Positions 22,357 to 31,017 of a DNA stretch of 34,474 nucleotides are shown here, piece after piece (position 1 is the first letter of the stretch; each line of letters starts with the position of its first letter). The notes beneath the pieces are model-generated. The model was not told where the DNA came from. It saw only the letters and a program-made list of their open reading frames with translations, and made no database searches. Made by a program: the position numbers and the translations under genes. The stretch is from Sphingopyxis macrogoltabida. GTDB lineage: Bacteria > Pseudomonadota > Alphaproteobacteria > Sphingomonadales > Sphingomonadaceae. Location of the stretch: NCBI RefSeq assembly GCF_001307295.1, contig NZ_CP012703.1:1-34474 (forward strand), read 5' to 3'.

Positions 22357-25300
22357 CTATCGGCTCAATCCGCGATCGTGACTGATCCCCAACCCCCGCG
22401 ACAGCTCGCGCCCAAGCTCGCGGCCCGGACTCATTCCGATCTCAAGCCCCAGCTCGCGGGTGCGACCGCGCAGGATCGATTCCACCTGGGGATCGCGCTC
22501 AAGGCTTTTCGCCATGCCCGCCATCTCCTGCCCGAGCGTCTTGCGGCCCGCCATGTCGCCGGCGCGATAAAGCCGGTCGCGATCCTGGGAGAGCTGTTGC
22601 CAGCGTTCCACGAACCGATCGGCGCGCAAGTTCGGATCGGCCCGCACGCGCGCCTCTTGGCGTATCGCCTCGATCATCGGGCCGCTGCGCCCCGCCGCCG
22701 CCTCGCGCAGCAAGCCGGAATCGCGCTTCATCGCCTCGGCCATATCGTCCGAAGCTCGCGGCCGGAGCGTGTCGAGCGCCTGAACCGCGCGCTCGAGCGC
22801 GACCTTCTGATGTTCCAGCACCGGCCCGCCCGACGCCCGCGCCTGCAACACCGCCTCCGCCGAACGCGAGGCCCGCTCGACCGCGCGCCGGAAATCGCGA
22901 TCCTGGCCCTGCTCGGCCCGCGCGGGCAATTCCTTCGCCGGCTCCGGCGTCGGCGTGCGCTGGGGCAGTTTCAGCCCGTCAAACATGCCCCGCTTGGGAG
23001 CCGGCTTTTCCTTCGCACCCTGTGCTGGCTCGGCCGCCTTCACCGGCGCGGCCGACAGCTTCAAGCCGTCGAACATACCGCGCCGCGACTGACGCTCGGC
23101 CGCGGCCTTCGCCTCGCCGGCACCGCGGTCGCCGCCAATATCGGGCGTGCGGGAATCCTCGCCCATCTGGCGTGAAGTTCCCGCGCGGGGCGCGAGGATC
23201 TCCACGCCCTTCCGCTCGGGTGCATCCGCAACGCGGATCTCACCCGACAGCCCGCGCCGATCGGCGAAGGATTGCGCCTCGGCATCGCGATCCCGATACA
23301 TCGGATAGTCGGACGCCATATCCTTCGCCCGCTCGCGCGACAGCGTGCGGACAAGCCGGCGATCGTCGGCGAAGTCATCGCGGCCGTAATGGAGCTGCAC
23401 CCCGTCGCGATGCCGGGACAGCGCCACATAGGCCGAATGGCGGTCCATGCCGGGGGTCGCCAGCACATGCGCCCGATCGACCGTCACGCCCTGCGATTTG
23501 TGGATGGTCGCCGCATAGCCATGATCGACATGGGCATAATCTTTCAGGTCGAACGCGACTTGACGGCCATCGTCCAACTTCACCGCCATGCTGTCGGGCG
23601 ACACGCGCTCGACCTTGCCCAGCGTGCCGTTCTTCACCCCAAGGCCGCGATCGTTCTTGAGGAACATGATGCGGTCGCCGGTCGCGAACTCCCGCGCGCC
23701 CCGCTCGGCCGACACGCGCACGTCCTGGCCCAGCTCGCCGGCGTCGCGCAGCCGATCGCGCGCAGCCAGGTTCAGGTCGCGCACCTCGGCATTGGTATGG
23801 GTGAGGATGATCCGCGTCTTGTCGGGATCGGCGATGCGAGCGCGATCCCAGCCCTCCACAAGGCTTTCCCGCGCAGCCTCGCGCGTCTCGGCCGCGTGGA
23901 CCATGCCATGCTCGGCATAGGCATGGATCGCCTCGCCGGTGCGGCCTGTTGCGAGCGCCCGCGTGGCGTCTTTCTGCCAGTCCTCATGCTGCCGGCGAAC
24001 ATCGCTGATCTCGGCCGCGCCGTAGCGCTCGGCCAGCGATCGGAACGCAGCGCCAGCCTCGATCGCCTGCAACTGCTCGGCGTCGCCGACAAGGATCACC
24101 TTGGCCCCTGCCCGTTCGGCCTCGGACAGCACCCGCTCCATCTGGCGCGTGCCGATCATGCCGGCCTCGTCAATCACCAGCACGTCGCGCGGACCTAGCA
24201 GCTCGCGGCCCTGCTCCCACTGATATTCCATGCTGGCGATCGTGCGCGAGGCGATACCGGAACCGCCCTCAAGCCCCTCGGCCGCGATCCCCGACAAGGC
24301 CGCACCGCGCACCTGATAGCCCGCCCGCTCCCATTCGTCGCGCGCAACGCCCAGCATGGTCGATTTGCCGGTGCCGGCATAGCCGACGACAATTGCCAAG
24401 TCGTTCTTGCCGGTGATATGCGCGAGCGCGTCCTTCTGCTGGCTTCCCAGCGCAAGGCCAACCCTCTCGGCGGTGTCTCGCCCCCCCATTTTAGACGCCG
24501 CCGGGAGACCATGCCCGGCCCGATCCGCTAGGCCGTAGCCGGCGCGCTCCAACCGCTGCTCGGTGTCGATCATCTCGCGCGACGTGAACCGGTCCTCGCC
24601 GCGTCCGTCCTTCCCCAGCGCTACCAGCTCGGGCGAGGTCCGCACCGCGCTCATCACCTGATCGAACTGGTCCTTGCCGTCGCTATGCCGGAACGCGAAC
24701 TGCGCCAGGTCGCGCCGCGTGAACGTCGCCTGTTGGCGCGTGATCGCGTCGAGCGCGATTTGCGGATTGGCGATGATCTTCTCGCCATTCTCCCGCGCGA
24801 TCCGGGCATGGTCCTCGACCCGCTCGGCCTCAAGCCCCTGTTCGGGCATACGCGACGCCGCCGGCCCGATCTTGTGCTGCGGCTCAAGCTCGATCCCCTG
24901 CGCCTCATAGCTGCGATGATCTATGCGCGCGTCTATATCCAGTTCGGCGAGGCGCTCGTTCACATGATCGGCCCACGCCTCGCGCCACTCCTGCAACAGC
25001 GCCGTGCTGTTCCACTCGCGCACCTTCTGGCCGAAGCCCTCCAGCCCTACCTCGCGCATCGACAGCATGACATGCGCGTGTGGCTTGGATTGCCCGTCCT
25101 TTCCCAAGTCCCAATGCACGTTCATGTCCGCGACCATGCCGCGCTCGACAAACTGCTTTTCGACAAAATCGCGGGCGAGCCGGATGCCCTCTTTCTGGTC
25201 CAGCTCGCGCGGAATCGAGAACTCGACTTCGCGGGCGAGCTGCGCGTCCTTGCGTTTCTCGCCCGCCTCGACCTCGTTCCATAGGGTCGCGCGATCGTTT

Positions 25301-25488
25301 AAACGCTCCGGTGTACCTTCGGGTAACATGATTTCCGAATGGACGACGCCGGCCTTGTTCGAGAAATCATGGTCGCGTCCTAGCCGGTCGTCGTGCAGCC
25401 GTTCCGCCGCACGATAGGCCGCGCTGGCAACGGCGCTCGATCCGTTGGCGCGACTGATGACCTTGGCCGAGAAATGGTAGATCGCCAT
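22357..25488 (-). CDS. traA: TraA relaxase-helicase (MobA/MobL type, Ti-plasmid-like)
   Basis: The 1043-residue protein combines an N-terminal MobA/MobL relaxase with a TrwC/RecD-like helicase. Tyr25 occupies the nicking-tyrosine position, and His125, His137 and His139 (PHAHVML) form the metal site. The helicase has Walker A GYAGTGKST (369-377) and Walker B DEAG (440-443), and a late HKSQGVTVDRAHVLA motif. It would nick oriT, stay attached to the 5' end and unwind the transferred strand. The start at 25488 (MAIYHFSAK) is the family start; a longer frame to 25545 crosses the candidate oriT. RGMFDGLKL occurs twice (about residues 800 and 830). Confidence 0.92.
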   Translation of the reverse strand: MAIYHFSAKVISRANGSSAVASAAYRAAERLHDDRLGRDHDFSNKAGVVHSEIMLPEGTPERLNDRATLWNEVEAGEKRKDAQLAREVEFSIPRELDQKEGIRLARDFVEKQFVERGMVADMNVHWDLGKDGQSKPHAHVMLSMREVGLEGFGQKVREWNSTALLQEWREAWADHVNERLAELDIDARIDHRSYEAQGIELEPQHKIGPAASRMPEQGLEAERVEDHARIARENGEKIIANPQIALDAITRQQATFTRRDLAQFAFRHSDGKDQFDQVMSAVRTSPELVALGKDGRGEDRFTSREMIDTEQRLERAGYGLADRAGHGLPAASKMGGRDTAERVGLALGSQQKDALAHITGKNDLAIVVGYAGTGKSTMLGVARDEWERAGYQVRGAALSGIAAEGLEGGSGIASRTIASMEYQWEQGRELLGPRDVLVIDEAGMIGTRQMERVLSEAERAGAKVILVGDAEQLQAIEAGAAFRSLAERYGAAEISDVRRQHEDWQKDATRALATGRTGEAIHAYAEHGMVHAAETREAARESLVEGWDRARIADPDKTRIILTHTNAEVRDLNLAARDRLRDAGELGQDVRVSAERGAREFATGDRIMFLKNDRGLGVKNGTLGKVERVSPDSMAVKLDDGRQVAFDLKDYAHVDHGYAATIHKSQGVTVDRAHVLATPGMDRHSAYVALSRHRDGVQLHYGRDDFADDRRLVRTLSRERAKDMASDYPMYRDRDAEAQSFADRRGLSGEIRVADAPERKGVEILAPRAGTSRQMGEDSRTPDIGGDRGAGEAKAAAERQSRRGMFDGLKLSAAPVKAAEPAQGAKEKPAPKRGMFDGLKLPQRTPTPEPAKELPARAEQGQDRDFRRAVERASRSAEAVLQARASGGPVLEHQKVALERAVQALDTLRPRASDDMAEAMKRDSGLLREAAAGRSGPMIEAIRQEARVRADPNLRADRFVERWQQLSQDRDRLYRAGDMAGRKTLGQEMAGMAKSLERDPQVESILRGRTRELGLEIGMSPGRELGRELSRGLGISHDRGLSR

Positions 25489-25517
25489 GACGGCCGCTAT
25501 ACTGCCTTTCTTAGCGC

Positions 25518-25546
25518 ACGTCGGCAACGACGTATAAGCGCGCACT
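25518..25546. other. oriT: Candidate oriT (stem-loop plus nic-like core)
   Basis: A perfect stem ACGTCG-GCAA-CGACGT (25518-25533) is followed by TAAGCGCGCACT (25535-25546), which matches the RSF1010/Ti-type nic consensus TAAGTGCGCCCT at 10 of 12 positions. In that family an inverted repeat directly precedes nic. The position between divergent traA and traC is the usual Ti-like place. The exact nick site was not assigned. Confidence 0.75.
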
Positions 25547-25662
25547 CACACTCTCTGCCGTTCGCATGATTGACTTTGCCGCATTTTTTATCCGGAGCTG
25601 CTGTCCTGTCACCGCGACCGTGCTACGCTGCCACTCCCGATCATGGGCGCGAGGGAGAGAAT

Positions 25663-25968
25663 ATGCGTAAGGTCCGCGACTATGACGCCGAGTTGAAGGC
25701 GCTGGGCGACAAGGCCCGCGCCCTCAAGGCGAAGAAGGTCCAGCAGCTAGGCGAGCTGGTCACATCCACCGGGGCCGATGCGCTCGATCTCGATGTGCTG
25801 GCCGGGGTGCTGCTCGCCGCCGTCGAATCTGCCAGCGCCGACGAAAAGGAGGCGTGGCGCGCGAAGGGGTCCGCCTTCTTTCAAGGACGCGGCCGAAAGG
25901 CTGGCCGAAGCACTGGCGGCAACGCGGGAGGCGGAAGCAAAACTGGCGCAGGCGAGACGCAGGGTTGA
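25663..25968 (+). CDS. traC: TraC-like relaxosome accessory protein
   Basis: The 101-residue protein begins MRKVRDYDAELKALGDKAR with basic, helical character. It continues KKVQQLGELVTSTGADALDL and EAWRAKGSAFFQGRGRK, as in small TraC proteins of Ti-like transfer systems. The Gly/Ser/Arg-rich tail is low complexity. It is likely to bind DNA at oriT. The ATG at 25663 follows GAGGGAGAGAAT; the longer frame from 25570 lacks a site and is rejected. Confidence 0.78.
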   Translation: MRKVRDYDAELKALGDKARALKAKKVQQLGELVTSTGADALDLDVLAGVLLAAVESASADEKEAWRAKGSAFFQGRGRKAGRSTGGNAGGGSKTGAGETQG

Positions 25969-26005
25969 AGCCGCACAGCGCCGCACCGATACGAGGGAAT
26001 GGGCC

Positions 26006-26224
26006 GTGGCTCGCCGCGAACGCACCCGCCACCTCATAGAGCTGGGCGGCCTGGTCCAGAAAGCCGGCTTGGTCGAGCTGGCCGACGACGATCGCGCCAC
26101 CCTCTACGGCGCGCTGCTCGAACTGGCCGCCAAGGCGCGCGAGGACCGCGACCGGCTCATGCTCTGGAAGCGGCGCGGCAAGCGCGCGTTCGACGCGGAA
26201 GCGGAAGGGAGAGACGCACCATGA
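26006..26224 (+). CDS. traD: TraD-like relaxosome accessory protein (Ti type)
   Basis: The 72-residue form starts with GTG and reads RRERTRHLIELGGLVQKAGL, then DDRATLYGALLELAAK and MLWKRRGKRAF, the pattern of Ti-type TraD (unrelated to the F-plasmid TraD coupling protein). GAGGGA lies upstream. The frame is open further upstream and encodes a coiled-coil-like segment overlapping the traC end, so a longer protein is possible. Its stop overlaps the next ATG (ATGA). Confidence 0.72.
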   Translation: MARRERTRHLIELGGLVQKAGLVELADDDRATLYGALLELAAKAREDRDRLMLWKRRGKRAFDAEAEGRDAP

Positions 26225-26502
26225 ACAGGCTCGATGTCGAAGCGATCCGCGCCCAGGTCCGCGCGCTCGATTTCACGCGCGGCACCCCGGCCGAAGTCGC
26301 GCTATGGCGCGAGGACGATGCCGACGCACGCGCCAATCTCGCGATCGAAGGCATGGACCTCGACTTGGCTGAACACGCCCTGTTCGACATGCTCCGCGAG
26401 GAATCCGTGCCCCCTCCCCTCGCCACCGCGATCGTCCTCAAGCTCCTCGATCATCCCGACGCCGACCCGACGCTGGCGATCTCGCCGGCGACGATCGGAT
26501 GA
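26221..26502 (+). CDS. Small protein with an IEG motif, possible Fic/AMPylation-inhibitor-like antitoxin
   Basis: The 93-residue protein has DFTRGTPAEVALWREDDADA, then RANLAIEGMDLDLAEHALF and EESVPPPLATAIVLKLL. The N-x-x-I-E-G segment resembles the inhibitory helix of Fic-domain proteins and their antitoxins ([S/T]xxxE[G/N]), but Asn occupies the first position. It is coupled by ATGA to traD upstream and to the NTase-HEPN gene downstream. No Fic domain is seen in the window. The family is not firmly recognised, and its regulatory role is inferred. Confidence 0.6.
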   Translation: MNRLDVEAIRAQVRALDFTRGTPAEVALWREDDADARANLAIEGMDLDLAEHALFDMLREESVPPPLATAIVLKLLDHPDADPTLAISPATIG

Positions 26503-27434
26503 CGATGCGGACCGGCCTCGACCATCTGCCCGCCGTCAAGCGCCGCGAGCTGGAACGGGTCGCCCGCGTCCTGTTCGATGAATTTGAGGATGCCGTCAAA
26601 ACCAAGCTCTCGGACAAGCGCAAGGGCGGCCGCATCCTCAAGCTGATCCTGTTCGGCTCCTACGCACGCGGCGATTGGGTCGAGGATCGCGCCAGCGGTT
26701 ACATTTCCGATTATGACCTGCTCGTCGTCGTCAACGCCGACACCTTCACCGATCTGCAAACATGGTGGGCGGTCGCCGACGATCATCTGGTGCGCGAGCT
26801 GACCGTCACCAGGCACCTCGCCACACCCGTCAATTTCATCGTGCATTCGCTGATGGACGTGAACGACCAGCTCGCGCGCGGCCGTCCCTTCTTCGCCGAC
26901 ATAGCCCGCGACGGCATCGCCCTCTACGAAGCGCCAGGGCAAGCCCTCGCCGTGCCGCGCCAGCTCGACGCGCAGGAACGCCACGCCGAAGCCCTGCGCC
27001 ATCGCGACCACTGGTTCCCGCTCGCCGCGCACGCGCTCAAGCTCGCCCGGGACAGCATTGCCGATGGCGTGCCGCGCGATGCCGCGTTCATGCTCCACCA
27101 GGCCGTCGAGCGGGTCTATAACGCCGTGCTGCTCGTCCTGACGCTCTACGCGCCCAAATCGCACCGTCTCGGCATCCTGCGCTCGCTCGCCGAAAATCTC
27201 GATCCCCGGCTGATCGAAGCCTGGCCGCGCGATACCCGCGCCGCCCGCCGCCATTTCGCGCAGTTGCAGCGCGCCTATGTCGAGGCCCGCTATTCCCATG
27301 CCTATGAAATCACCGCCGACGAACTGGCCTGGCTCGTTGACCGCGTGAAGCATCTCCACACGATCGCCGGCGCGATCTGCGCCGAACACCTCGCCGGCGA
27401 CGACACCCCCGAGAAAAGCCCCGCCGATGAATGA
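26499..27434 (+). CDS. Nucleotidyltransferase-HEPN fusion protein
   Basis: The 311-residue protein has a MNT-type nucleotidyltransferase domain (about 45-150) with GSYARGDW (53-60) and the metal-binding DYD (71-73), and a C-terminal HEPN domain (about 165-295). In MntA-HepT systems the NTase AMPylates and silences a HEPN RNase encoded separately; here both are fused. A canonical RNase motif (R-x4-6-H) is not obvious: the nearest is Arg264-Tyr-Ser-His267. The enzyme may modify another target or itself. It is embedded in the tra operon, with ATGA coupling upstream and an 8-nt overlap downstream. Confidence 0.8.
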   Translation: MTMRTGLDHLPAVKRRELERVARVLFDEFEDAVKTKLSDKRKGGRILKLILFGSYARGDWVEDRASGYISDYDLLVVVNADTFTDLQTWWAVADDHLVRELTVTRHLATPVNFIVHSLMDVNDQLARGRPFFADIARDGIALYEAPGQALAVPRQLDAQERHAEALRHRDHWFPLAAHALKLARDSIADGVPRDAAFMLHQAVERVYNAVLLVLTLYAPKSHRLGILRSLAENLDPRLIEAWPRDTRAARRHFAQLQRAYVEARYSHAYEITADELAWLVDRVKHLHTIAGAICAEHLAGDDTPEKSPADE

Positions 27435-27699
27435 GCATCCCATATCGGACGACGAACGCGCCCGACGCCAGAAGGCGATCGATTTCGCGCGGACCAATAT
27501 CGAGCTGTCGGGCTTCGCTCTCTCGCCGGGAATGGCGGCGCTGGGCGTCCGGTTCGTCGCCGGCGAACTCTCCGAAAGCGAATACATCGCCGCCGCGCTC
27601 GCTCATGCCAACAGCCTGCCCGCAAGCGCGCCGGCGCAGGACTATTTCGCCAGCCTCGCAGAACTCGAAGCCGCATGGGAGGCCCGCGATCGGCCATGA
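27427..27699 (+). CDS. VbhA-like antitoxin family protein
   Basis: The 90-residue protein matches the VbhA antitoxin pattern: RRQKAIDFARTNIELSGFAL, then MAALGVRFVAGELSESEYIA. VbhA proteins inhibit Fic AMPylating toxins through a conserved Glu. Aligning NIELSG with the NLAIEG of the neighbouring small protein puts Ser where the inhibitory Glu is expected, so it may have lost that activity. No Fic gene is nearby. It overlaps the NTase-HEPN gene by 8 nt, suggesting it belongs to that cassette. Confidence 0.7.
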   Translation: MNEHPISDDERARRQKAIDFARTNIELSGFALSPGMAALGVRFVAGELSESEYIAAALAHANSLPASAPAQDYFASLAELEAAWEARDRP

Positions 27700-27743
27700 G
27701 CCGCGCTGGATATCTGGAAAAATGATAATGGGAGGGAGTCCTG

Positions 27744-29438
27744 ATGATGGAATGGTTCCGCCAGCTCGGCCGCGCGATCCGCAACCTTGCCCGCATCGCG
27801 CGCGCGCAGCCGATATGGGCGATCACGGCCCTTGTCGTCAGCCCGGTCGCGCTCATCCGCCACCTGTTCGGCGTCCTGGTCCTGTTTCTCATCACCGCCT
27901 TGGTGCTGGGAATTGGGGTGCCGCTCATCCTTGGCAAACTGCTCGGCCTGCCGCGCGATTCCAATATCTACCAAATCGTGATGATGCTGACGGACCTGGT
28001 CATCATCCTCGTCACGCTGCGCGCGCTGTTCCAACCGCTGATCCTGAAATATGGCGGCCCTGCCGGCGATGACACCCACGGCTCGGCCCGCTTCGCCACC
28101 GATCGCGAGACGCGCCCCCTCGCCCAAAATGGCGACGGCCTGCTCATCGGCCGTGATCGCAAGTCGGGCAAGCTGCTGCGCTATGCCGGCCCCGCCCATC
28201 TGCTGACGATCGCGCCGACGCGCACCGGCAAGGGCGTGGGCACGATCATCCCTAACCTGCTCGACTATCCCGGCCCGGTCGTCTGCATCGACCCCAAGGG
28301 CGAGAACGCCCGCATCACCGCCTGCCATCGCGCCAAATTCGGCCCGGTCCATGTCCTCGACCCGTTCGGCGTCACCGGCCTGGCCCCAATTGGTTCTTCG
28401 GGGGCCGCGTTCAACCCGCTCGATCGTCTTGACCCTGCCGGCCTCGATCTCGCCGACGACGCGATGACGCTGGCCGACGCGCTGGTCTATGACGCTCCCG
28501 GCGAAGCCGGCGAGGCGCATTGGAACGAGGAAGCCAAGGCGCTGATCGCCGGCATCCTCCTGTGGGTGGCCTGTGACGGCCAAGCGCAAGGCGAGGACCG
28601 CACGCTGGAAGCCGTGCGCGACTGCCTCACCTTCGCGCCCGACAATTTCCAGAAGATGCTCCGGGAAATGTCGGCCAGCACGCAGGCGCGGGGCCTGATC
28701 GCGCGCGCTGCCAACCGCCACCTGGGCAAGTCCGATCGCGAAGCCGCCGGCGTGCTGTCGGCCGCGCAGCGCCATACTCATTTCCTCGATTCCCCGCGCA
28801 TGACGGCGGTGCTGGGGCGCTCGGATTTCACCTTCGCCGATGTGAAGGCGCAGCCCACAACCGTCTATCTGGTGCTGCCGCCCGATCGGCTCGCCACCTA
28901 TGCGCGCTGGCTGCGCCTCATGCTGGCGCAAGCTCTGACCGATCTCGCGCGCGCGCCGGCCTCCCCTGCCCGCCCCGTCCTGTTCCTGCTCGATGAATTT
29001 GCCGCGCTGGGCCGTCTCGAACCCGTCGAGCGGGCGATGGGCCTGATGGCGGGCTACGGCATCCAGCTCTGGCCGATCCTGCAGGACGTTCACCAGCTCC
29101 GCGCGCTCTACGAGCGCCGCGCCGGCACCTTCCTGTCGAACGCCGGCGTCTTGCAGATATTCGGGGTCAACGATCACGACAGCGCCAAGCTCGTCTCCGA
29201 TCTGCTCGGCCAGGAGACGGTCGTGTTCGAGACCATGAGCCGCGCGATCGACGCGGAGGAAACCGGCATATCGTTCGGGTCGCAGCATGTCGCGCGGCCC
29301 CTACTCACGCCCGATGAGGTCCGCACCATGCCGGCCAATCTGGAATTGTTGTTCCTCGCGGGGCAACGCCCGATCGTCGCGACCAAGCTCGCTTACTATG
29401 CCGATCGCGAGTTCGCCGGGAGATTCGACAAACCGTGA
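27744..29438 (+). CDS. traG: TraG/VirD4-type coupling protein
   Basis: The 564-residue protein has two N-terminal membrane spans (about 43-66 and 78-97). The cytoplasmic ATPase domain has Walker A APTRTGKGVG (157-166) and Walker B VLFLLDEFAALG (412-423). It would link the TraA relaxosome to the type IV secretion channel and pump DNA. It is somewhat shorter than the ~630-660 residues of Ti TraG. The start at 27744 (or 27747) follows GGGAGGGAGTCCTG. It ends the tra genes visible here; no mating-pore (trb) genes are in the window. Confidence 0.92.
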   Translation: MMEWFRQLGRAIRNLARIARAQPIWAITALVVSPVALIRHLFGVLVLFLITALVLGIGVPLILGKLLGLPRDSNIYQIVMMLTDLVIILVTLRALFQPLILKYGGPAGDDTHGSARFATDRETRPLAQNGDGLLIGRDRKSGKLLRYAGPAHLLTIAPTRTGKGVGTIIPNLLDYPGPVVCIDPKGENARITACHRAKFGPVHVLDPFGVTGLAPIGSSGAAFNPLDRLDPAGLDLADDAMTLADALVYDAPGEAGEAHWNEEAKALIAGILLWVACDGQAQGEDRTLEAVRDCLTFAPDNFQKMLREMSASTQARGLIARAANRHLGKSDREAAGVLSAAQRHTHFLDSPRMTAVLGRSDFTFADVKAQPTTVYLVLPPDRLATYARWLRLMLAQALTDLARAPASPARPVLFLLDEFAALGRLEPVERAMGLMAGYGIQLWPILQDVHQLRALYERRAGTFLSNAGVLQIFGVNDHDSAKLVSDLLGQETVVFETMSRAIDAEETGISFGSQHVARPLLTPDEVRTMPANLELLFLAGQRPIVATKLAYYADREFAGRFDKP

Positions 29439-29514
29439 ACCGGACTATCGAGCAAGGGGATAGGCCGATTGTTGTATAGTGTCAGAACCGCCGCCAAGGG
29501 CGGAAGGATAGGAT

Positions 29515-29946
29515 ATGGATCAGCGCGTCATTGATCTTTGGGACCGGCTCATGGCCTATGGAGAGAGCGGTTCCGCCCCTCTCCCCGCGATCCGCGATGA
29601 AGTGTTGGAGCTGCACGCGGCGATTACCGATGAGGAAAGCCGGCTTGGCCTCATGCGGATATTCAATCTCGTTTGCGACCTGGTGGCCGTGCATCTCCAA
29701 GAGACGAACGGCAATGTTGAAGCCTTCGCCCAACACCGCCAGGGCCAGATATGGATGTTCCTGCGCGCGGAATGCCTTGTCGATGGCGTGCTGGACCGGG
29801 ACCGGCTGCGGTATGTGACCGGGCGCGAGGTGCAGGCCGGTCGCATGACGGAGGATGATCCGCTGCGCCGCTACGCATTGGGCGATGACTCCGCCTTTGA
29901 TGGGCTTATGGCAGCGCCGCCGCCACAGAAGCGGACGCGCCATTAG
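29515..29946 (+). CDS. Hypothetical protein after traG
   Basis: The 143-residue soluble protein is not recognised. It is helical and acidic in the first half (LPAIRDEVLELHAAITDEES) and ends in a basic PPPQKRTRH. A TATAGT -10-like box lies at 29475, and GGAAGGATAGGAT precedes the ATG. A Tn3-family transposon is inserted at its stop codon; the target duplication CATTA plus the first transposon base recreates TAG, so the protein is unchanged. Confidence 0.7.
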   Translation: MDQRVIDLWDRLMAYGESGSAPLPAIRDEVLELHAAITDEESRLGLMRIFNLVCDLVAVHLQETNGNVEAFAQHRQGQIWMFLRAECLVDGVLDRDRLRYVTGREVQAGRMTEDDPLRRYALGDDSAFDGLMAAPPPQKRTRH

Positions 29947-30008
29947 GCCCAGTCGGCCCGAAGCTGCGATTTTGGCCATGTTGAAGAACAAAGATTGAAC
30001 ATGGCGAT

Positions 30009-30875
30009 CTACCAGGCTCGCTCTTGTCCTCCAATCTCGTAAACATCGGTCTCGATCGAGCACCTGTAGCTCTCTGCGATGTTGAACATCTCTGTCTGGA
30101 GAGATGCGATCTCATCATCGAGGCTGACGCCATCGGCACCCTGATCATAGGCGACGGTCAGCGTGTAATCGCAGTTCCCGGTCTTTTGCATCTGGTAATC
30201 CCGCTCCAGCATCGCCTCAATGCGCTCGCGAGCGGGCTTTCTGCCACGACCATGCTTGTTGAAGTTCTCGATGGTCAGATGCAGGGCGATGGTGACAGAA
30301 GGCGGCTTTTCCGGCAGCCCGATCCTTGAAGGAATGACGTCAAGCGCCCGATAGACGGTCATTCTTGAGATCTTGAGGTCGCGCGCGACGCTGGCCTTGC
30401 TCGCGCCGGCGGTGATCCGGCGTCGGATTTCATCGTCATCGATGTTTTTCTTCCGGCCTTTGTAGACGCCTTCGGCGCGCGCCGCCTCGATCCCGGCGCG
30501 CTGCCGGTCCTTGATGAACGTCAGTTCCATGTCCGCGACCATGCCCAGAATGGTGATCACCATCCGCCCCATGCTTCCGGCCGTCGTCACCTCCGGCTCA
30601 AGCACCCGCAATGAGGCTCCCTTCTGGTCGAGTTCATGAACCAGATTGAGAACATCGCGTGTGGAGCGACCGAGCCGATCGAGACGCAGGACGACGAGTT
30701 CGTCATCGGCGCGCAGGAACTGCATGATCGTCTCAAGCTCCGTGCGTCCAGTGCGCGATGCGCCCGAGCCTGTTTCGGAGCGGAGGATTTCACAGCCCGC
30801 TGCCTTCAACCGGGCAACCTGGATGTCGAGATCCTGGTCGATGGTGCTGACGCGGGCGTAGCCGACGCGGGTCAT
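30009..30875 (-). CDS. tnpR: Serine resolvase/invertase with extended C-terminus
   Basis: The 288-residue protein has a catalytic resolvase domain with nucleophile Ser10 (GYARVST) and LRLDRLGRSTRDVL, then a DNA-binding HTH (RRRITAGASKASVARDLKIS). About 95 further residues follow (GRGRKPARERIEAMLERDYQ to the end), beyond the usual ~185-residue resolvase; their function is unknown. It resolves transposition cointegrates at the adjacent res site and should repress both genes. The ATG at 30875 (MTRVGYARVS) is the family start; a frame running to 31037 reads through res. Confidence 0.9.
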   Translation of the reverse strand: MTRVGYARVSTIDQDLDIQVARLKAAGCEILRSETGSGASRTGRTELETIMQFLRADDELVVLRLDRLGRSTRDVLNLVHELDQKGASLRVLEPEVTTAGSMGRMVITILGMVADMELTFIKDRQRAGIEAARAEGVYKGRKKNIDDDEIRRRITAGASKASVARDLKISRMTVYRALDVIPSRIGLPEKPPSVTIALHLTIENFNKHGRGRKPARERIEAMLERDYQMQKTGNCDYTLTVAYDQGADGVSLDDEIASLQTEMFNIAESYRCSIETDVYEIGGQERAW

Positions 30876-30883
30876 GGGCAAAT

Positions 30884-30964
30884 CCGTCACATTAGGGTGG
30901 CTTTGCCCTCGTACAGTAACATTGGTGACGGAACCACCCTTTTGTGACATGTCGTATATGTCAC
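30884..30964. promoter_or_regulatory. res: res site of the Tn3-family transposon
   Basis: Paired resolvase-like half-sites lie between tnpR and tnpA: CCGTCAC (30884-30890) with GTGACGG (30925-30931), and GTGACAT-N7-ATGTCAC (30944-30964). The spacing of the outer pair (34 bp) and the compact inner pair fit multi-subsite res organisation. Further subsites may extend toward 31015. Confidence 0.65.
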
Positions 30965-31017
30965 TTCCGATCGTCACGTTCGGGTGCACCCAAATGGTGC
31001 GAGCGGAAAGGCCCCGG

